Below the pieces are notes generated by a model that saw only the letters and a list, made by a program, of their open reading frames with translations, was not told the DNA's origin and searched no databases. Source: Sindora glabra (lineage: Eukaryota; Streptophyta; Magnoliopsida; Fabales; Fabaceae). Taken from it: a stretch of 64,000 nucleotides of DNA. The stretch lies in the NCBI GenBank assembly GCA_020226215.1, contig CM035232.1, forward strand, positions 17,334,316 to 17,398,315, in the 5' to 3' direction. A program made the translations under genes and the position numbers. Shown here piece after piece: positions 50,401 through 63,533 of the stretch (its first letter is position 1; each line of letters starts with the position of its first letter).

Positions 50401-52662
50401 TCAAACTTTCATGTATGCTAAATCATGCCTTTATTAGTTTGATCCTGCCACATTCCTCTGCACTAACACTGCCTTTATTAGTTTTATGTATTTATTTATT
50501 ATTATTATTTTATTTTATTTTTATTTAGTTGGGTAACGCCAACCTGTAATCCAAGTGGGGGCATTTCTTTCCCTCTAGGTTGTATTAGGCTTTCGATAGC
50601 CAACATAAAACTTTGTCGATATCCCAACTATGATCACACACAATGCTTATTTCCAAAAATCTGATCTCGGATGGAGTTCAATGGCATAGTATGATCCATG
50701 TAGCTGACTTCACTTAATGGAATAAGGTTTTGTTGTTATTGTTGTACGCTTGGATGTAACTTCAATTTTTTTATTTTTTTATTTTTGGAAGTTAATTGTC
50801 CTACTAAAATGGAGGTAGTTTGTGTAGATCAACTTATTCTTGCAAATTGTGATTTTTGTTTATCATACTCAGAATTTTTATTTTTTTTTTTGGATGAATT
50901 CTAGAAATTAGAACAGATTGTGTTGGCGGGAGTGGATATGTTCTGTTTTCAGCCTATGCATTCTCAGGATTGTGCACAGGTATAAATATTTTTCTTTTTA
51001 AATATTCAATTTTAAAGAAAAACCAAATTGTTAAGGGATCCAGTGATTGAATAACATTTTATCAAGTCAAATGATTTAGAGAAATCCCACTAGTGCCACA
51101 ATGAGCTTGGCAAAAATGCTCTAATCTCCAATTTTTTTATCTCCAGAAATAATGTGAATTTAAGGGAGCAAGAGTTCTCTCTTGAGCTGCTGGTTTCTTC
51201 CCAACTTGCTTAAGAAGAATTTTAATAATGGCTCCTAAAAATAATATCTCCATGTAACCATTTTGCCAGCCAATAGCTTTATAATAAGTTGTTTGATGTG
51301 GCCCAAAAAACATCAACAATTGAATATAGTTCTGATAAGTGATGCAGCTGTGTGATCTCATGCTTTATATCTTGAGTTTGGCTGTATAATGTTTGTCCTC
51401 TAATTCTAATATAATTTTTTTGTAACTTGCTTGATGGATGTTAGTTAATGAGAATTGGTCTCTATTCTAAATGATTTAGGTACAACGATTAGCAGCAATT
51501 TATCAGTTAAAGAGTAGCTCTCAAGGTTCTGGGAAAAGAAGGTCCTGATCTCTCCTTTCTTACTTATAGATATAGATGTCAGTGTTTGTAATAAGATCGG
51601 ATGGGATCTGTGATTTCAGATTTGTTACTGTGATGCGGACTCAGTCTACAGCAATGCCATCTTCAAGTGGTAGAGAGCGCCTGGAAAAGGTTCTGTAGCT
51701 TTTACTGACTGCATCTTTGAATTTTATTCTTTGCGTATCCTACATTTTCAGTTATTTCTTTTCCTGTGCTTGTGTCGTTGTCAGGGCAAGGGATTATTCC
51801 ATCCTTCCCTTGTTAAGTTTTCTCTCTGCCGGTTGAATCATATTGAACTAGAAACCTCTAGGTTGAAATGTTCAATGAAAGGAAATCTGTTACAGAACTA
51901 GAGCCTTCTGTTTTACTCATTGTTATAGACCTGAACGTATTTGGAAGTTGCTATAGTTGATACTGATTGCTATGTTGGCTTCAGCTGATTGGAGCTGATG
52001 ATGGAGATGCTGACTTTTCTGTCCTTGAGGGTTCGAATGTGAAGTCAGCAAGTGGAAGTAAAATACTGGAAAAGAAAAATGCCAAGGCGATGTCAAAAAA
52101 CTCAGCTTCTCGTGGGAGCAGTAGATCCAAGGACAAGAAAGGAAGTGGACAAAAGCTTTCTTATGCTAACCAGCCTATGTCATTTGTATCGAGTGGCATA
52201 ATTCATTCAGAAAATATGCAGATTACAGCTGTTGATTCCAAAGAGACTGAGAACGCTGAGAAGAGGACTGTCACCAGCTCTGCTAATATAGGTTCATTTG
52301 AGTTGCATACTACAGGCTTTGGTTCCAAAATGTTGGCTAAGATGGGATACATGGAAGGAGCAGGATTGGGAAGAAATGGTCAAGGTGTTGCCGAGCCCAT
52401 CGAGGTCATTCAACGGCCAAAATCACTTGGTTTAGGTGTGGAATTCTCCGGCAACGTTGCTGAGCCATCAAGGAGCAATTCCAAAAGAAACACTCCTAGA
52501 ATTGGTTCCTTTGAAAGACACACTAAAGGATTTGGATCAAAGATGATGGCGAAGATGGGTTTTGTTGAAGGTACGGGATTAGGCAGAGATTCACAAGGCA
52601 TCACTGCTCCTTTGTCCGCTGTCAGGCTACCAAAGTCACGAGGACTAGGTGCCAAAAGTTAA
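47498..52662 (+). CDS. G-patch/R3H-like nuclear protein (SQS1-like), intact copy 2
   Basis: Eight exons join in frame: 47498-47669, 47968-48107, 48733-49663, 50094-50185, 50905-50979, 51480-51541, 51620-51689 and 51985-52662. They encode about 739 residues. The N-terminus is basic (MAGGRSRRGKS), followed by a Gly/Ser-rich stretch ending AIGYNYP. Residues about 248-298 are very acidic and Ser-rich (SDEDDAEESLDDDSSGS). Exon 4 is a basic helix (KKRLRKEKIAVKRRERM). Exons 5-7 form an R3H-like region (VQRLAAIYQLKS to GKRRFVTV). Two G-patches follow at about 617-665 and 689-739 (GFGSKMLAKMGYMEG and GFGSKMMAKMGFVEG). This is the layout of plant D111/G-patch proteins related to yeast SQS1, which activates a DEAH helicase in splicing and ribosome assembly. 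A nuclear RNA role is inferred from the family. The R3H signature His is not obvious. Confidence 0.93.
48341..48406 (+). mobile_element. Diverged Au-SINE 3' tail in intron 2, copy 2
   Basis: Same fragment as at 14775-14840. Confidence 0.6.
50670..50745 (+). mobile_element. Au-SINE 3' portion in intron 4, copy 2
   Basis: Same fragment as at 17101-17176. Confidence 0.75.
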
Positions 52663-54041
52663 TTTAGATGTCATCACCTGTTGTACTCGTGTTCTCGGAT
52701 GTTCCCTGTTCTTCCGTATATAATTGTTTAGCATGACATGACTGCCACTGTATCACTATATTATCCTTGTCCAGTAAAAATTTACATGTAGTTTCTTTAT
52801 TGATATGAAGAAAGAGTATTATAACCCTAGTCCTGTGGAGGACATGTAATTGCGTTTATGGTTCTTGTACGGATCATACTTATTTCTTGCTTTCATTTTG
52901 CTCACCAGCCTTGTGATACTGCAACTGCGAACGCTGCAATTTTTTCATCTTGGTTGTACTTCCTTCGTTCCAGACTTACGTAATAGTTGCAAAAATGGCA
53001 CAGTTTGAAAACTCAAATTAGTTTCAGTTTCATGAGTTTCCAAACATAAGCTAATTTCTTTTAATTCAAATCAATATAATATATGGAGCTAATTTCTCTT
53101 CATGTATATTATATCGTGTATGCGGAAACGATAAGATTATGAATAAATAGATATAGACATATGTGATAAGATTACAAATAAATAGAAGTACAAGAAGTGG
53201 TGTTCCTTATGTGGGATTCATTGGGACATTTAATAGTACAATAACATTTATTGTTGTCTTTGAGACTTTTCTCTCTTAATATGTTGAGTTTTATAATCAA
53301 ATTCAAAATTTTATGCGTATTAAATTTTTTTTATTTCTTTTATAAAAAATATATACGCGACCGAACATGGAAAGTGGATCAAATTTTGAAAAGAAATATT
53401 ACTTTGTTTATTATTATACCTTTAAGCACCTTTCAATAAATGCAAAATTCACATCCTCGGAATATGGGGGATGTAGTACCCACCTTGACGAGTTTCCCAA
53501 GGTACAAGTTATCGTGACTTTTAGAAGGGGCAAGGGTGCTAATAGACCCCCCTGAAAGGGAAGTCATTACAGCCATTCCCTCACAAAATTGTTAATCTTT
53601 ATTACAACGATGAACCTCTCATTATCACAGCTTGCACCGTGTGTCATTCAAGTGTTAAGCCTAAAAGCAATCCTGTCTTCTATTAACTCAAGAGGACCGC
53701 TGGTTACATAAATAATGATAAGCTCTTGGCTGTTCGATTAACGTTTTCAATGTTAATGTAGACTTGTTTCATCCCAACAATGCTTTGTTTCATTTGCATT
53801 AATTAAATTAAGGAGCAAATTATACTCACCTTCAATGAGATTTAGTATAATTATATATATATATTTTTTTAGAAATATACATGATCTTCCTTCTTCATGT
53901 ATATTTTCCCTCTTAAAATGAGTATATATTTTTAAAAGAAAAGAAATATAAATGTAATTAGATTAAATTTTAAAAAGATGGATGTAATTTTACTGATTAA
54001 AATTAATGTGATGACTTAGTCAGTAATAAGAGTGAGATGTA
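52663..54041. other. 3' flank of the G-patch gene and intergenic DNA, copy 2
   Basis: Equivalent of 19094-20472; nothing recognised beyond a probable short 3' UTR. Confidence 0.5.
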
Positions 54042-54678
54042 GGCTCCATTTTGCGTAAGTAGTTAATAAATTAGTTAGTAATTGATAACTAATAAGTTAA
54101 CTAAAATATTTTATAAAATTAACCGTTGAAATTGTAAAATAATATAAAAATATATATTAATATAAATAGATATATAATTAAAATAATTTATATTTATTTT
54201 AAAATAAATTATATTAATGTAATTAAAAGTTTAAAATAAAAATATAATATTAAATATTTAATTAATTATATTTTATAAACTTATATATTTATTTACTTAT
54301 GTAATTTTTATTTTATTATTTATTATAAAATATAATTACTTAAAATATAATTAATTATATTTTATGATATTATTTATTTACATATATATTTTTATACATT
54401 TATAATTTAAAATTAGGATATAATTATGTTAAAATTAAATTAATTATATTTTATAAAAATTATTTAAATTTATATTACAAAGGATATGAATTGTAAATTA
54501 ATAAAAAAATAAAAATAGATTTGGAAAGACTTTGAAAAAGTAGTAGTTCAGAGCTTATAAGTTACTATAGATAACTTATAAATTAGTACGAGAAACATCT
54601 CTAGAAATTAACTTATAATTTATTAATCAGATCAATAATAAATTATAAGTTAACTTATTTATTACGCGAAACGGAGCC
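54042..54678. mobile_element. MITE with GGCTCC ends, copy 2
   Basis: Same element as at 20473-21107, 2 bp longer because of small AT indels. Confidence 0.7.
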
Positions 54679-57642
54679 ATAAGCTACAACTTCTTTATTA
54701 TTGAGACCCAATATACCATTAGTCAAAATGGAAGCCATTACCAGGCAAATCAATATTTACATTTGTTAATTATTAAATGTATTTAAGAGTGAAGAGAGTT
54801 AGTGAAATTATCGATTAAATATGAACTTCCTTAAGTAGATCCTAATTTATAACCAAATTCATGAACTTCCTTAAGTATAGATCCAGCAAAGCACAAGAAG
54901 ATTTAATCGTTGACTTCTTCTCATTTCATGATTGTCTGTGTGTTGTGGCATTCTCCCATTTGGGGAAGGTGGTAGAAGTGTAGCAATCTTGGTGCTGAAG
55001 CTATTAAAATGGCAAGCTATTGCGTTTATGTCACTTTGAAGACTTCGACCATGTTCTCCTGAGCAGAGCGGGGACAAGTCTAATACCACTAAGTCAATTG
55101 ATCTTGCCATTTTTAATCTGGACAACAAAATGTCTTGCTACACAGCACCGTTTTGGTATGTCACTAACTCAAAAATTAATATATTATTATATAATATATT
55201 TTAAAAAATTATTAATTTTAATGTGCGATCTAATTTAATGGTATAATGCTGCAGTGCATCATAGACTTTCTCGTAAGATAAATAATGTGAAAGTAATTAT
55301 AGAATTATAATGGTTTGATTCTCATATTTTCATGTAAAAGTTTAGAACTCCATTTTAATTTTTGTAATATTCAATTTATATTAATTTCACTTTTGAAATA
55401 AAATTTCAATCAATTTGATTCTTGAAATTTTAAGTTCAAATAAAATTTTAATTCCTCATAAGAATTAAATTAATATAAATTTTTTAAACATTAAATTAGT
55501 ATAAATTTTAATTCTCATAAAAATTAAAATTTTACTTGAATTTAAATTTTTAAAATTTAAATTAATATAAATTTTACTTTAAAAATAAAATTAAAACAAC
55601 TAAATAATTCAAGAACTAAAATAGGGTGTGAGTGTAAAACACAACCACCCGCTATTTATGATGGACAATGACATACACGATAAATGCACAAACAGCCTTT
55701 AATATAAGGATTGCTAAGATTTATCATAGTTCTTGAATTAAGTATGAAATATATTGAATTATAAAATAATTCCTATCAAAGTTTAAGGATTTGATAACGA
55801 TGCAAATAGAATAAGTAGGAAGATATAAATGTCAATAAAGAGGTTTAATTATAAGTTTTTTAATTGTTAAGTGAAATAAATAATTATTCTAAAAATTAGA
55901 ATATTAATATTTCATTTTTGAAGGATTTTTTTCATAAAAAATTTTATTTTTATATATAAATAAAGAAGTGTTATATACATTCATATTTGTGAGTAAAAAG
56001 AATGATATTCAAAATCATAATAAAGGAGAAAAATAATTTCTTCTTAATGACAAAGTTGAAAAATATCTTTAATTAAATTTATTATATTTAATATTAAATA
56101 TATAAATTATTTTCTATCTTTTTTAATATTTTATAATTATATTCTTATTAAAAATATTTTTTCTTCAAATTAACGGAACCTAAACTATTAACGACTTTTT
56201 TCTTTTAATAAGTATCATTTCCCAAAATTCAAATTATTATTTATTGATAAATAGAGTGGGCTCAAATTAATATGTTTTCTAATGAAACAATGTGTAATTT
56301 AGTTATATATTTGATCTTAATAGCATGTACATCGGACATCGGAAGTATTCCACTTTTTTACCTTACACATTGGACAGTGAATGAAGTACAGCAAGAACCT
56401 ACCTAATCTTACGTAAATGAGAAAAATTAATAATCTAAATTTGTAAAGTAGAAACAAATTAACAGGTAACAAATCTGGGCAGTAAAGAGAAGTTACAATG
56501 AGCTAACCAAGTTCCCAAAGTATTCAGGTTGTTGGGTTTATTTTGTTAGCTCCTCCAGAAGTATTGATATATGAATATGATATGAACCTCTGGGGTTAAG
56601 AGTCTCAAACTTTCATATGTCACATTTTAAAACTTATGCTTCAAATCTTTATAATCCTCTAAAATCTATTTTTTGTCAAAAAGATTTTTTAGATGATGAA
56701 ATGTTAGTTTTTGAATCTGTAAAATTATATTCTTCTAACTGCATTTAAATTTAGGATTTAAATTTGATTTATTATTAATATAAATTAATTTTATACCATC
56801 ACTTATTTTTATATTGCCACATCCATAAAAAATATTAAAAATTTACAAGTATTATTATTTTTTAATTATGTATTACTTTAATTGATAAATATAATAGAAT
56901 TTATTTATAAATAAATTAAATTCATTTTTATTAAAATGTAATGAATTGAATTCTTAAAAAATATTTTACAAAATATTTTTTTCCAACGATACAGTCGGAC
57001 ACAAATTATTGTTACAAGGGTCCTTGCAAACTTGATAATAAATCGAGTAACAGCTCAATTTTCTAAAAAGGCTTTTATTGAGTAAAGTATGATGCAATCG
57101 CCGATCTTTACCAACAATTAGAACAGAAGTGATTGATTTTTTCTATTTCTCCATAAACGGATGAGTATGACAAGTGTAATATTAATCCCAATCAATCAAT
57201 TGTAGTCCAATGCCTTGCTGCACAAACATTTTTTTTCGTTATTTAGTTGGAAAATATTTTTATTATAAAATATTATTTGTATATAATAAAAAATAATATA
57301 ATTAAAAAACATATTTAAAAGTTTAGACATAAAAAAGATATTTTTTTTAAAATAGAAAAGTTATTTTTTTCAATTTTCTTATATTTGATATTATATAAAT
57401 AAAATATTTTTATTTTAATATTTTATACTATATTTTATAAAAAAAATATTTTTTAACAAAACAAACGGAGGTTACAAAAGGCTAAATTTGTTCTTTCTTT
57501 TCACATTTTTTATAATCAAGATTTCAATTTATATTTTATATTTGGAAAGGATTTAAATTAATTTGATTTGATTTTATGCTACATAAAATTCATGTAGTAA
57601 CATTTGTGATAGGAATAAAATAATTAAAAGTATATTAACTTA
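54679..57642. other. Intergenic AT-rich DNA, repeat edge at 56031
   Basis: The first part copies 21108-22460; from 56032 the sequence is single-copy in the window. The stretch 56240-57240 is slightly less AT-rich but has no exon that I can recognise and no RNA gene. Confidence 0.5.
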
Positions 57643-58780
57643 TCTATATCTATATCTATATTTATATCTATTAATATATTATATATTAATCATGATATTT
57701 CTTACTTTATATGAAAAGTATAATTCCTATAATATGCCGTGTATCAATTTGTCATTTTTTTCTATTTATATTTTAATATTAAATTAATTTTTAATAAAAA
57801 TTTGAATTTAAAGTATTTTTTATTTATTATTAAAATTTATAAATATTAAATTATTCCAATCTCATAAAAAAATTCCTCAAAAAGCTCTTCAAATTATATT
57901 TATATTTGTTGTTTTCTTTTTATACCTTACTATTATCTTTTCTAATATAAAAACTTTTATCTTCATCTTTCTTTTCTCTTTTATAGAATGTTACTACTTT
58001 TAACATTTTATAATTATTCAACAAGGCTTTTGTTATGTAAATTTTTTTTTACAATTTATTTTGCTTTTTTTATACTATTGCTATTTCAATTTGATTATCT
58101 ATTTTTTGTTATGAGCTTTATTTGATTAAAATTTTATTTTTTAAAGATTTATAACTTAATTCATTCTTATTAGTTTATTGAATTTTTTATGTATAAAAAT
58201 TGCAAAAACATATATTTTTTATGGTTTATTTTATTAGATAAATTCTTTAATTATTTTATACTCCTTTTAACAAGAAAAGATTGTTACATTTTTTGGAGGA
58301 AATTACGAGAGAAACAGAACTACTATGTAATTATTACTGTTCATAAAATACTTATACATTAAAAAATTTCTATTAGATGAAATTATTATCTACTTACAAA
58401 CCTATGATCTAAAATTGTAAAAGTATAAATAATTTTTTTAATATTAGCTCATATTCAAAATAATTTGGAGTAATTTAACTTTGATTTAACTTATGAATAC
58501 TTAAAAGTAGGAAAAAAATTTAGATTTATTTTATATGATTTAATGTAGATGAAAGAATTTATAAGTTTAGTCTTTTATTGTATTATAATATCAATTTTAA
58601 TTATTTAATAATATACATGTAGTAAAATTATAATATTTTATTTTATAGGATATTTTTTAGAATTGTTGATTGTATATTCATTTTTTCATCTAATCCTATT
58701 TGTAAATAATTAATATATAATTATAATTTTATATTATTGAAATAAATATTTACTTGTATGTTGCAGGTTAACTAACTAGT
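57643..58780 (+). mobile_element. Helitron-like unit 1
   Basis: It starts around TCTATATCTATATC (57643), followed by ttaatcatgatatttctta, and ends gcaggttaactaaCTAGT (58780). Interior landmarks shared with units 2 and 3 are ctattgctatttcaatttga, then ttgttatgagc, then an acatatattttt block. There is no Rep/helicase coding. It lacks the extra sub-repeats of units 2 and 3. Confidence 0.45.
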
Positions 58781-61215
58781 TTATTTATTATATGTTAGTC
58801 GTGATATTTCTTATCTCTTATTCTAATAAGTTTCATTCTCATAATTCGCTATATGTTAATTTATTTTTTAATAAAAATTCAATTTGTCATTTTTTTTAGT
58901 TAAAAGATAAATCTTGAAATAAAAAATTATCTTTATAATATTAAATCAAATTTCAATAAAAATTTGAATTTGAATTTCTATTTATTTCTAAAATTCATAA
59001 TTATCTATTTATTTTATTTTCATAAAAATCTTCTTATATTATATTTATGTTTCACTTTTTTTTCTCTATCTTCAATAACTTAAAAGTCATCATTTTGTCT
59101 AAAATAAAAGTTTTCATTCTCATTTTTAATATTTATAAGGTCACAATTACCTACTTATTTCATTTTTATGAAAATTATTTTATTATCATAAAAAGCTCCT
59201 CAAATTATATTTAAGTTTTATTTTTTTCTCTTTCTACCTTTAATCACTTCAAAATTACTATCTTCTTTGAAATGAAAGTTTTAATCTTCATCTTTAATAT
59301 CTGCAAGTATTATTTCTTACTATTTTTAATCATTTATAGTTGCTCGATTTAAAGTTTCTATCATGTAAATTTTCTAATGATTTCTTTTACTTTTTTTATA
59401 CTATTATTATTGCAATTTAATTGCCTTTTTTTTGTTATGAATACTTTAGTTCATGGATTTCTACTTTTTAGAGAAAAATTTTTAATTTAATTTGTTCTCA
59501 TTAGCTTAATGAATTTTTCATTTGTAAAGTTGTAAAAATATACGTTTTTATATAGTTTATATAGTGTATTTTATTATATAAAATTTTTGACTATTTTACA
59601 CTGTTTAACAAAAAAAAACATACTTTTTCATAAAGTTATGAAAGGAAGAAAGTTATCATGTAAATATATGAACTATCAATTATAAAATTTACAAATTTAC
59701 AATTAACAATATGAATGTATTATTTTTCATTACCTTAGATTTATATAAAAATATTAAGATTAACAAATACAATATTTTCTATTTTAGAATTTGAAAATTA
59801 TTTAATCTTTATTTTCATATAATTTTATTTGAAATTTTTCTATTTTTTTATCATCATTTGATTTTATTAAAAAAATTTATCCTTATTTTCATATTATTTT
59901 ATATAAATTTAAAATTTATAACATTTCATCTATAATATATTTTCTTTTTATCTTCATTTGACAAAATTATCTTTTACTTCTATAAACAAATAAATAATTC
60001 AACCTACATCCATTTGTCTAATAATATTTATCACTAGATACCTCAATAATTCATTTTTATTTGGTGAATTCTCATTATAGTAATTATAAATTTATTTTTT
60101 ATTTTATAGTCTAATTAATTATTTCCTTTTTAATTAAATTCCTAAATAATTATATTATTTCTTTAATCTTTTTTCTTTATGTCATTAATAGATTTTTCTT
60201 AAACTTCGATTAAAGGGTAGATCAATTATTTTTCTAAATATTCTATACCCACTGTATACTTTTTATTTGTTTACTATTTTATATTTTTAATTATATTCTT
60301 AAAAAAACTTTGTTATAATACATTTTTAAGAAGATATTAAGTATGAGTTGGTCATTAGTATTTTTTATCCAAAAGTTATTCCTCTCTTTCATATGAATTA
60401 AAAAGTATAAAATATTTAATATCAAAATATTAAATTTTGGTCAACATGTATGTCATAATTTATGAATTTTAATGAGTTATCTCCAATATAAAATTATTAC
60501 TTTCAAAATTTTATTTTTAAAAGTTTATTTTATACTTTAATGTGGCAAATAAAAAATATATTATATTATCATTATAAAAAATTATTATTATCATAAATTA
60601 TATTATTAAATATTAATATTAATGATAATAATTATTATAAAAAATAATATATAATTAATAAAATATTGGAATTCAAAATTAATTTTTTTATAAAATAAAT
60701 TTAAAATCAATCATGTACTTGAATATTGATTAAAATGAGTACAGAGATAACTCTTTTTCTTAGAGTTATTGACTATATATAAATTAATTTTTTATTTAAC
60801 CCTCTTTATAAATAATTAATATATAATTATAATATTATATTATTTAAATAAATATTCATTTGTAATATAAAATTATTACTTTCAAAAATTTATTTTGTAT
60901 TGTAAGATGGTAAATAAAAAAATATATTACCATTGAAAAAATTTATTCTTATCATAAATTATGGAAATAAATATTAATATTAATGATAATAATTATATTG
61001 AAAAATTATATCTAATTAATGAAATATTTGAATTTAAATCGATTACCCACTTAAGTTGAGCAAAATTAATAAAAAATAATTTTTTTCTTAAATCTTTTAG
61101 CTATATATTAATTAAATTTTTATTTAACATATTTAATAAATAATTAATATATAATTTTAATATTATGTTATTGAAATAAATATTCATTTGTGCAATGTAC
61201 GAAGTGACACCTAGT
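58781..61215 (+). mobile_element. Helitron-like unit 2
   Basis: It begins directly at the CTAGT end of unit 1 with tatgttagtcgtgatatttc and ends gtgcaatgtacgaagtgacacCTAGT. The GTGCAATGTAC part is a decayed palindromic hairpin about 10 bases before CTAGT, as in plant Helitron 3' ends. A sub-repeat of roughly 350-400 bp (aataattaatatataattat...) occurs twice near its 3' end (about 60475 and 60860). No ORF. Confidence 0.5.
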
Positions 61216-63533
61216 ATTATATATTAATCATAATATTTTTTATCTCTTATTATAACAAATATTATTTTTATAATTTATCACATATCAATTTTTATTTTTT
61301 AATAAAAATTTAATTTATTATTTCTTCTACATTTGAAAGATAAATTATGAAATAAAAAATAATTTACTTACATTTATTATTCACTAATAATAAATTATAA
61401 ATATGAAATTATTGATTACTTCTTTCATTTACTTTTATAATATTAAATCAATTCTTGATAAAAAAATTGAATTTAAATCTCTATCTATCACTAAAATTTA
61501 TAACTACTTATTTAGTTTATTCTAATAAAAATATTCATAAATTATATTTATATTTTATTTCTTTTATCTCTTTATCTTTAGTCACTTCAAACCTATTATT
61601 TTATTTGATACAAAAATTTTCATATTTATCTTTAATATATATAAATTTACAATTACAAATTATTTTATTCTTATAAAAATTATTTAATTCTAATAAAAAA
61701 TTCTCTAAATTATATTTAAGTTTTATTTCTTTTCTCTCTCCATCCTTAGTCACTTCAAAGTCACTATCTTTCTAAGATAAAAGTTTTTTATCTTTATTTT
61801 CAATATTATAAGTATTCTCTCTTACTACTTTTAATCTTTTGTACTTGCTTAATTTAAAGTTTCTATTATATAAATTTTTCCTATGATTTCTTTTCCTTCT
61901 CTTTTATATTATTGCTATTGTAGTTTGATTATCATTTTTTTTATTATTATGAGTGCTTTATTTCATTGAATTTTACTTTTCAAAAAAAATTATAACTTAG
62001 TTAATTTATTAGCTTAATGAATTTTTTATATGTAACACTATAAAAGCATATATTTTTATATAGTTTAACTATTTCATAACATTTAATGGGAAAAGTATAA
62101 TTTCACGTAATTTTAGAAAAAATTATGAAAGGAAGGAAACTACTGCTATGAAAATATATAGACTATTAATTATGAAATTTGTAAATTTACGTTTAACAAT
62201 ATATATGAATAGGTTATTTTTTATTATATTAGATGTGTATGAAAACATTGAAATTAATAAATGCAATATTTTCTATTTTGAAATTTGAAAATTATTTTAT
62301 ATCTAACTTTATTTAATTTTTTTTATTTTTTATCTTCATTTGATTAGAAATTTTTTATTCTTATTTTTCTCTCATTTTATATCTAATTTATGCACTTTTT
62401 CTTCATTTTTATTTGATAAATCACTCTCTATTTTTATAAATAAATAAATAATTTCATTTGCACCTATAAAAAAAAGCTAGAATTTGATATCTCTATTTTT
62501 ACCTTCTTTCTTCCTCCTTTGTATCATTAACATATTTTTCTTAAACTTCAATTAGGGATAGATAAATTCTTCATTAAAAAATTCATTACTCGTTGTACAC
62601 TTCTTGTTTATTTATTATTTTATACTTGTAATTATATTTCAAAAAAATAATTTTATTATAATGCAACTTTTAAAATATACTAAATATGAGTTAGTCATTG
62701 ATTTTTTCTAAATAAAAAGTATTTCCAAAAATATATATTGTAATTTATGGATTTTAATGAATTATCTATAATATAAAATTATTATTTCCAAAAATTGATT
62801 TTATACTACAACGTGATAAATAAAAAATATATTATCATTAAAAAAATCTATTTTTATCATAAATTATATTATTAAATATTAATATTAATGGTAAAAATTA
62901 TCTTAAAAATAGTATCTAATTAATATAATATTTAAATTTGAAATTAATTTTTTGATAAAATAAATTTAAAATTAATTATTTACTTGAATATTGAGTAAAA
63001 TGAGTGGTGGTCCCTTAATTTTCTTGGTATTATTTTATTAGATACCTTTTATTTTAAATATCTGAGAGCTAGAGATATGAATTTTTCTGAGTTATTGGCT
63101 ATATATTAATTAAATTTTTATCTAATTTTTTAATAAATAATTAATATATAATTATAATATTATATTATTAAAATAAATATTCATCCATAATATAAAATTA
63201 TTATTTTTAAAAATTTATTTCATACTATAATGTGATAAATAAAAATATATTGCACTACAAAAAAACCATTTTCATTGTAAATTATTTTATTAAATATTAA
63301 TATTAATAATTATATTAAAAAAGGTATCTAATTATTACAATATTTGAATTTAAAATTAATTACATACTTAAATGTTAAGCAAAATTAGCATAGAAATAAC
63401 TTTTTTCAAAGTTATTAGTTATATATTAATCAAATTTTTATTTAATACTCTTTATTAATTATCAATATATAATTATAATATTATATTATTAAAATATATA
63501 TTTATTCATGTGTCACACTTCTGACTTCCTAGT
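61216..63533 (+). mobile_element. Helitron-like unit 3
   Basis: It begins at the CTAGT end of unit 2 with attatatattaatcataata and ends gtgtcacacttctgacttcCTAGT (63533). It has the same internal order of blocks as unit 2, including the doubled 3' sub-repeat (about 62750 and 63180). The open stretch at 61455-61676 is AT-driven and not a gene. Confidence 0.45.

Larger units (their letters stand above)
33569..56031. repeat. Copy 2 of the ~22.5 kb near-identical direct repeat
   Basis: It matches 1-22460 base for base apart from a few SNPs and short indels. Unlike copy 1, it continues past the match point on both sides: upstream into the rest of the MULE, downstream into unique DNA at 56032. This makes it the better reference for every feature in the repeat. 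Confidence 0.97.

Noticed and set aside
1..56031. A genuine recent segmental duplication giving two functional G-patch genes
   Set aside because: Not excluded, but the break exactly at a gap and the uniform near-identity make an assembly overlap more likely.
61455..61676. A 73-residue hydrophobic protein
   Set aside because: Its composition simply mirrors the AT-rich Helitron-like repeat; the same region in sister units is not open.
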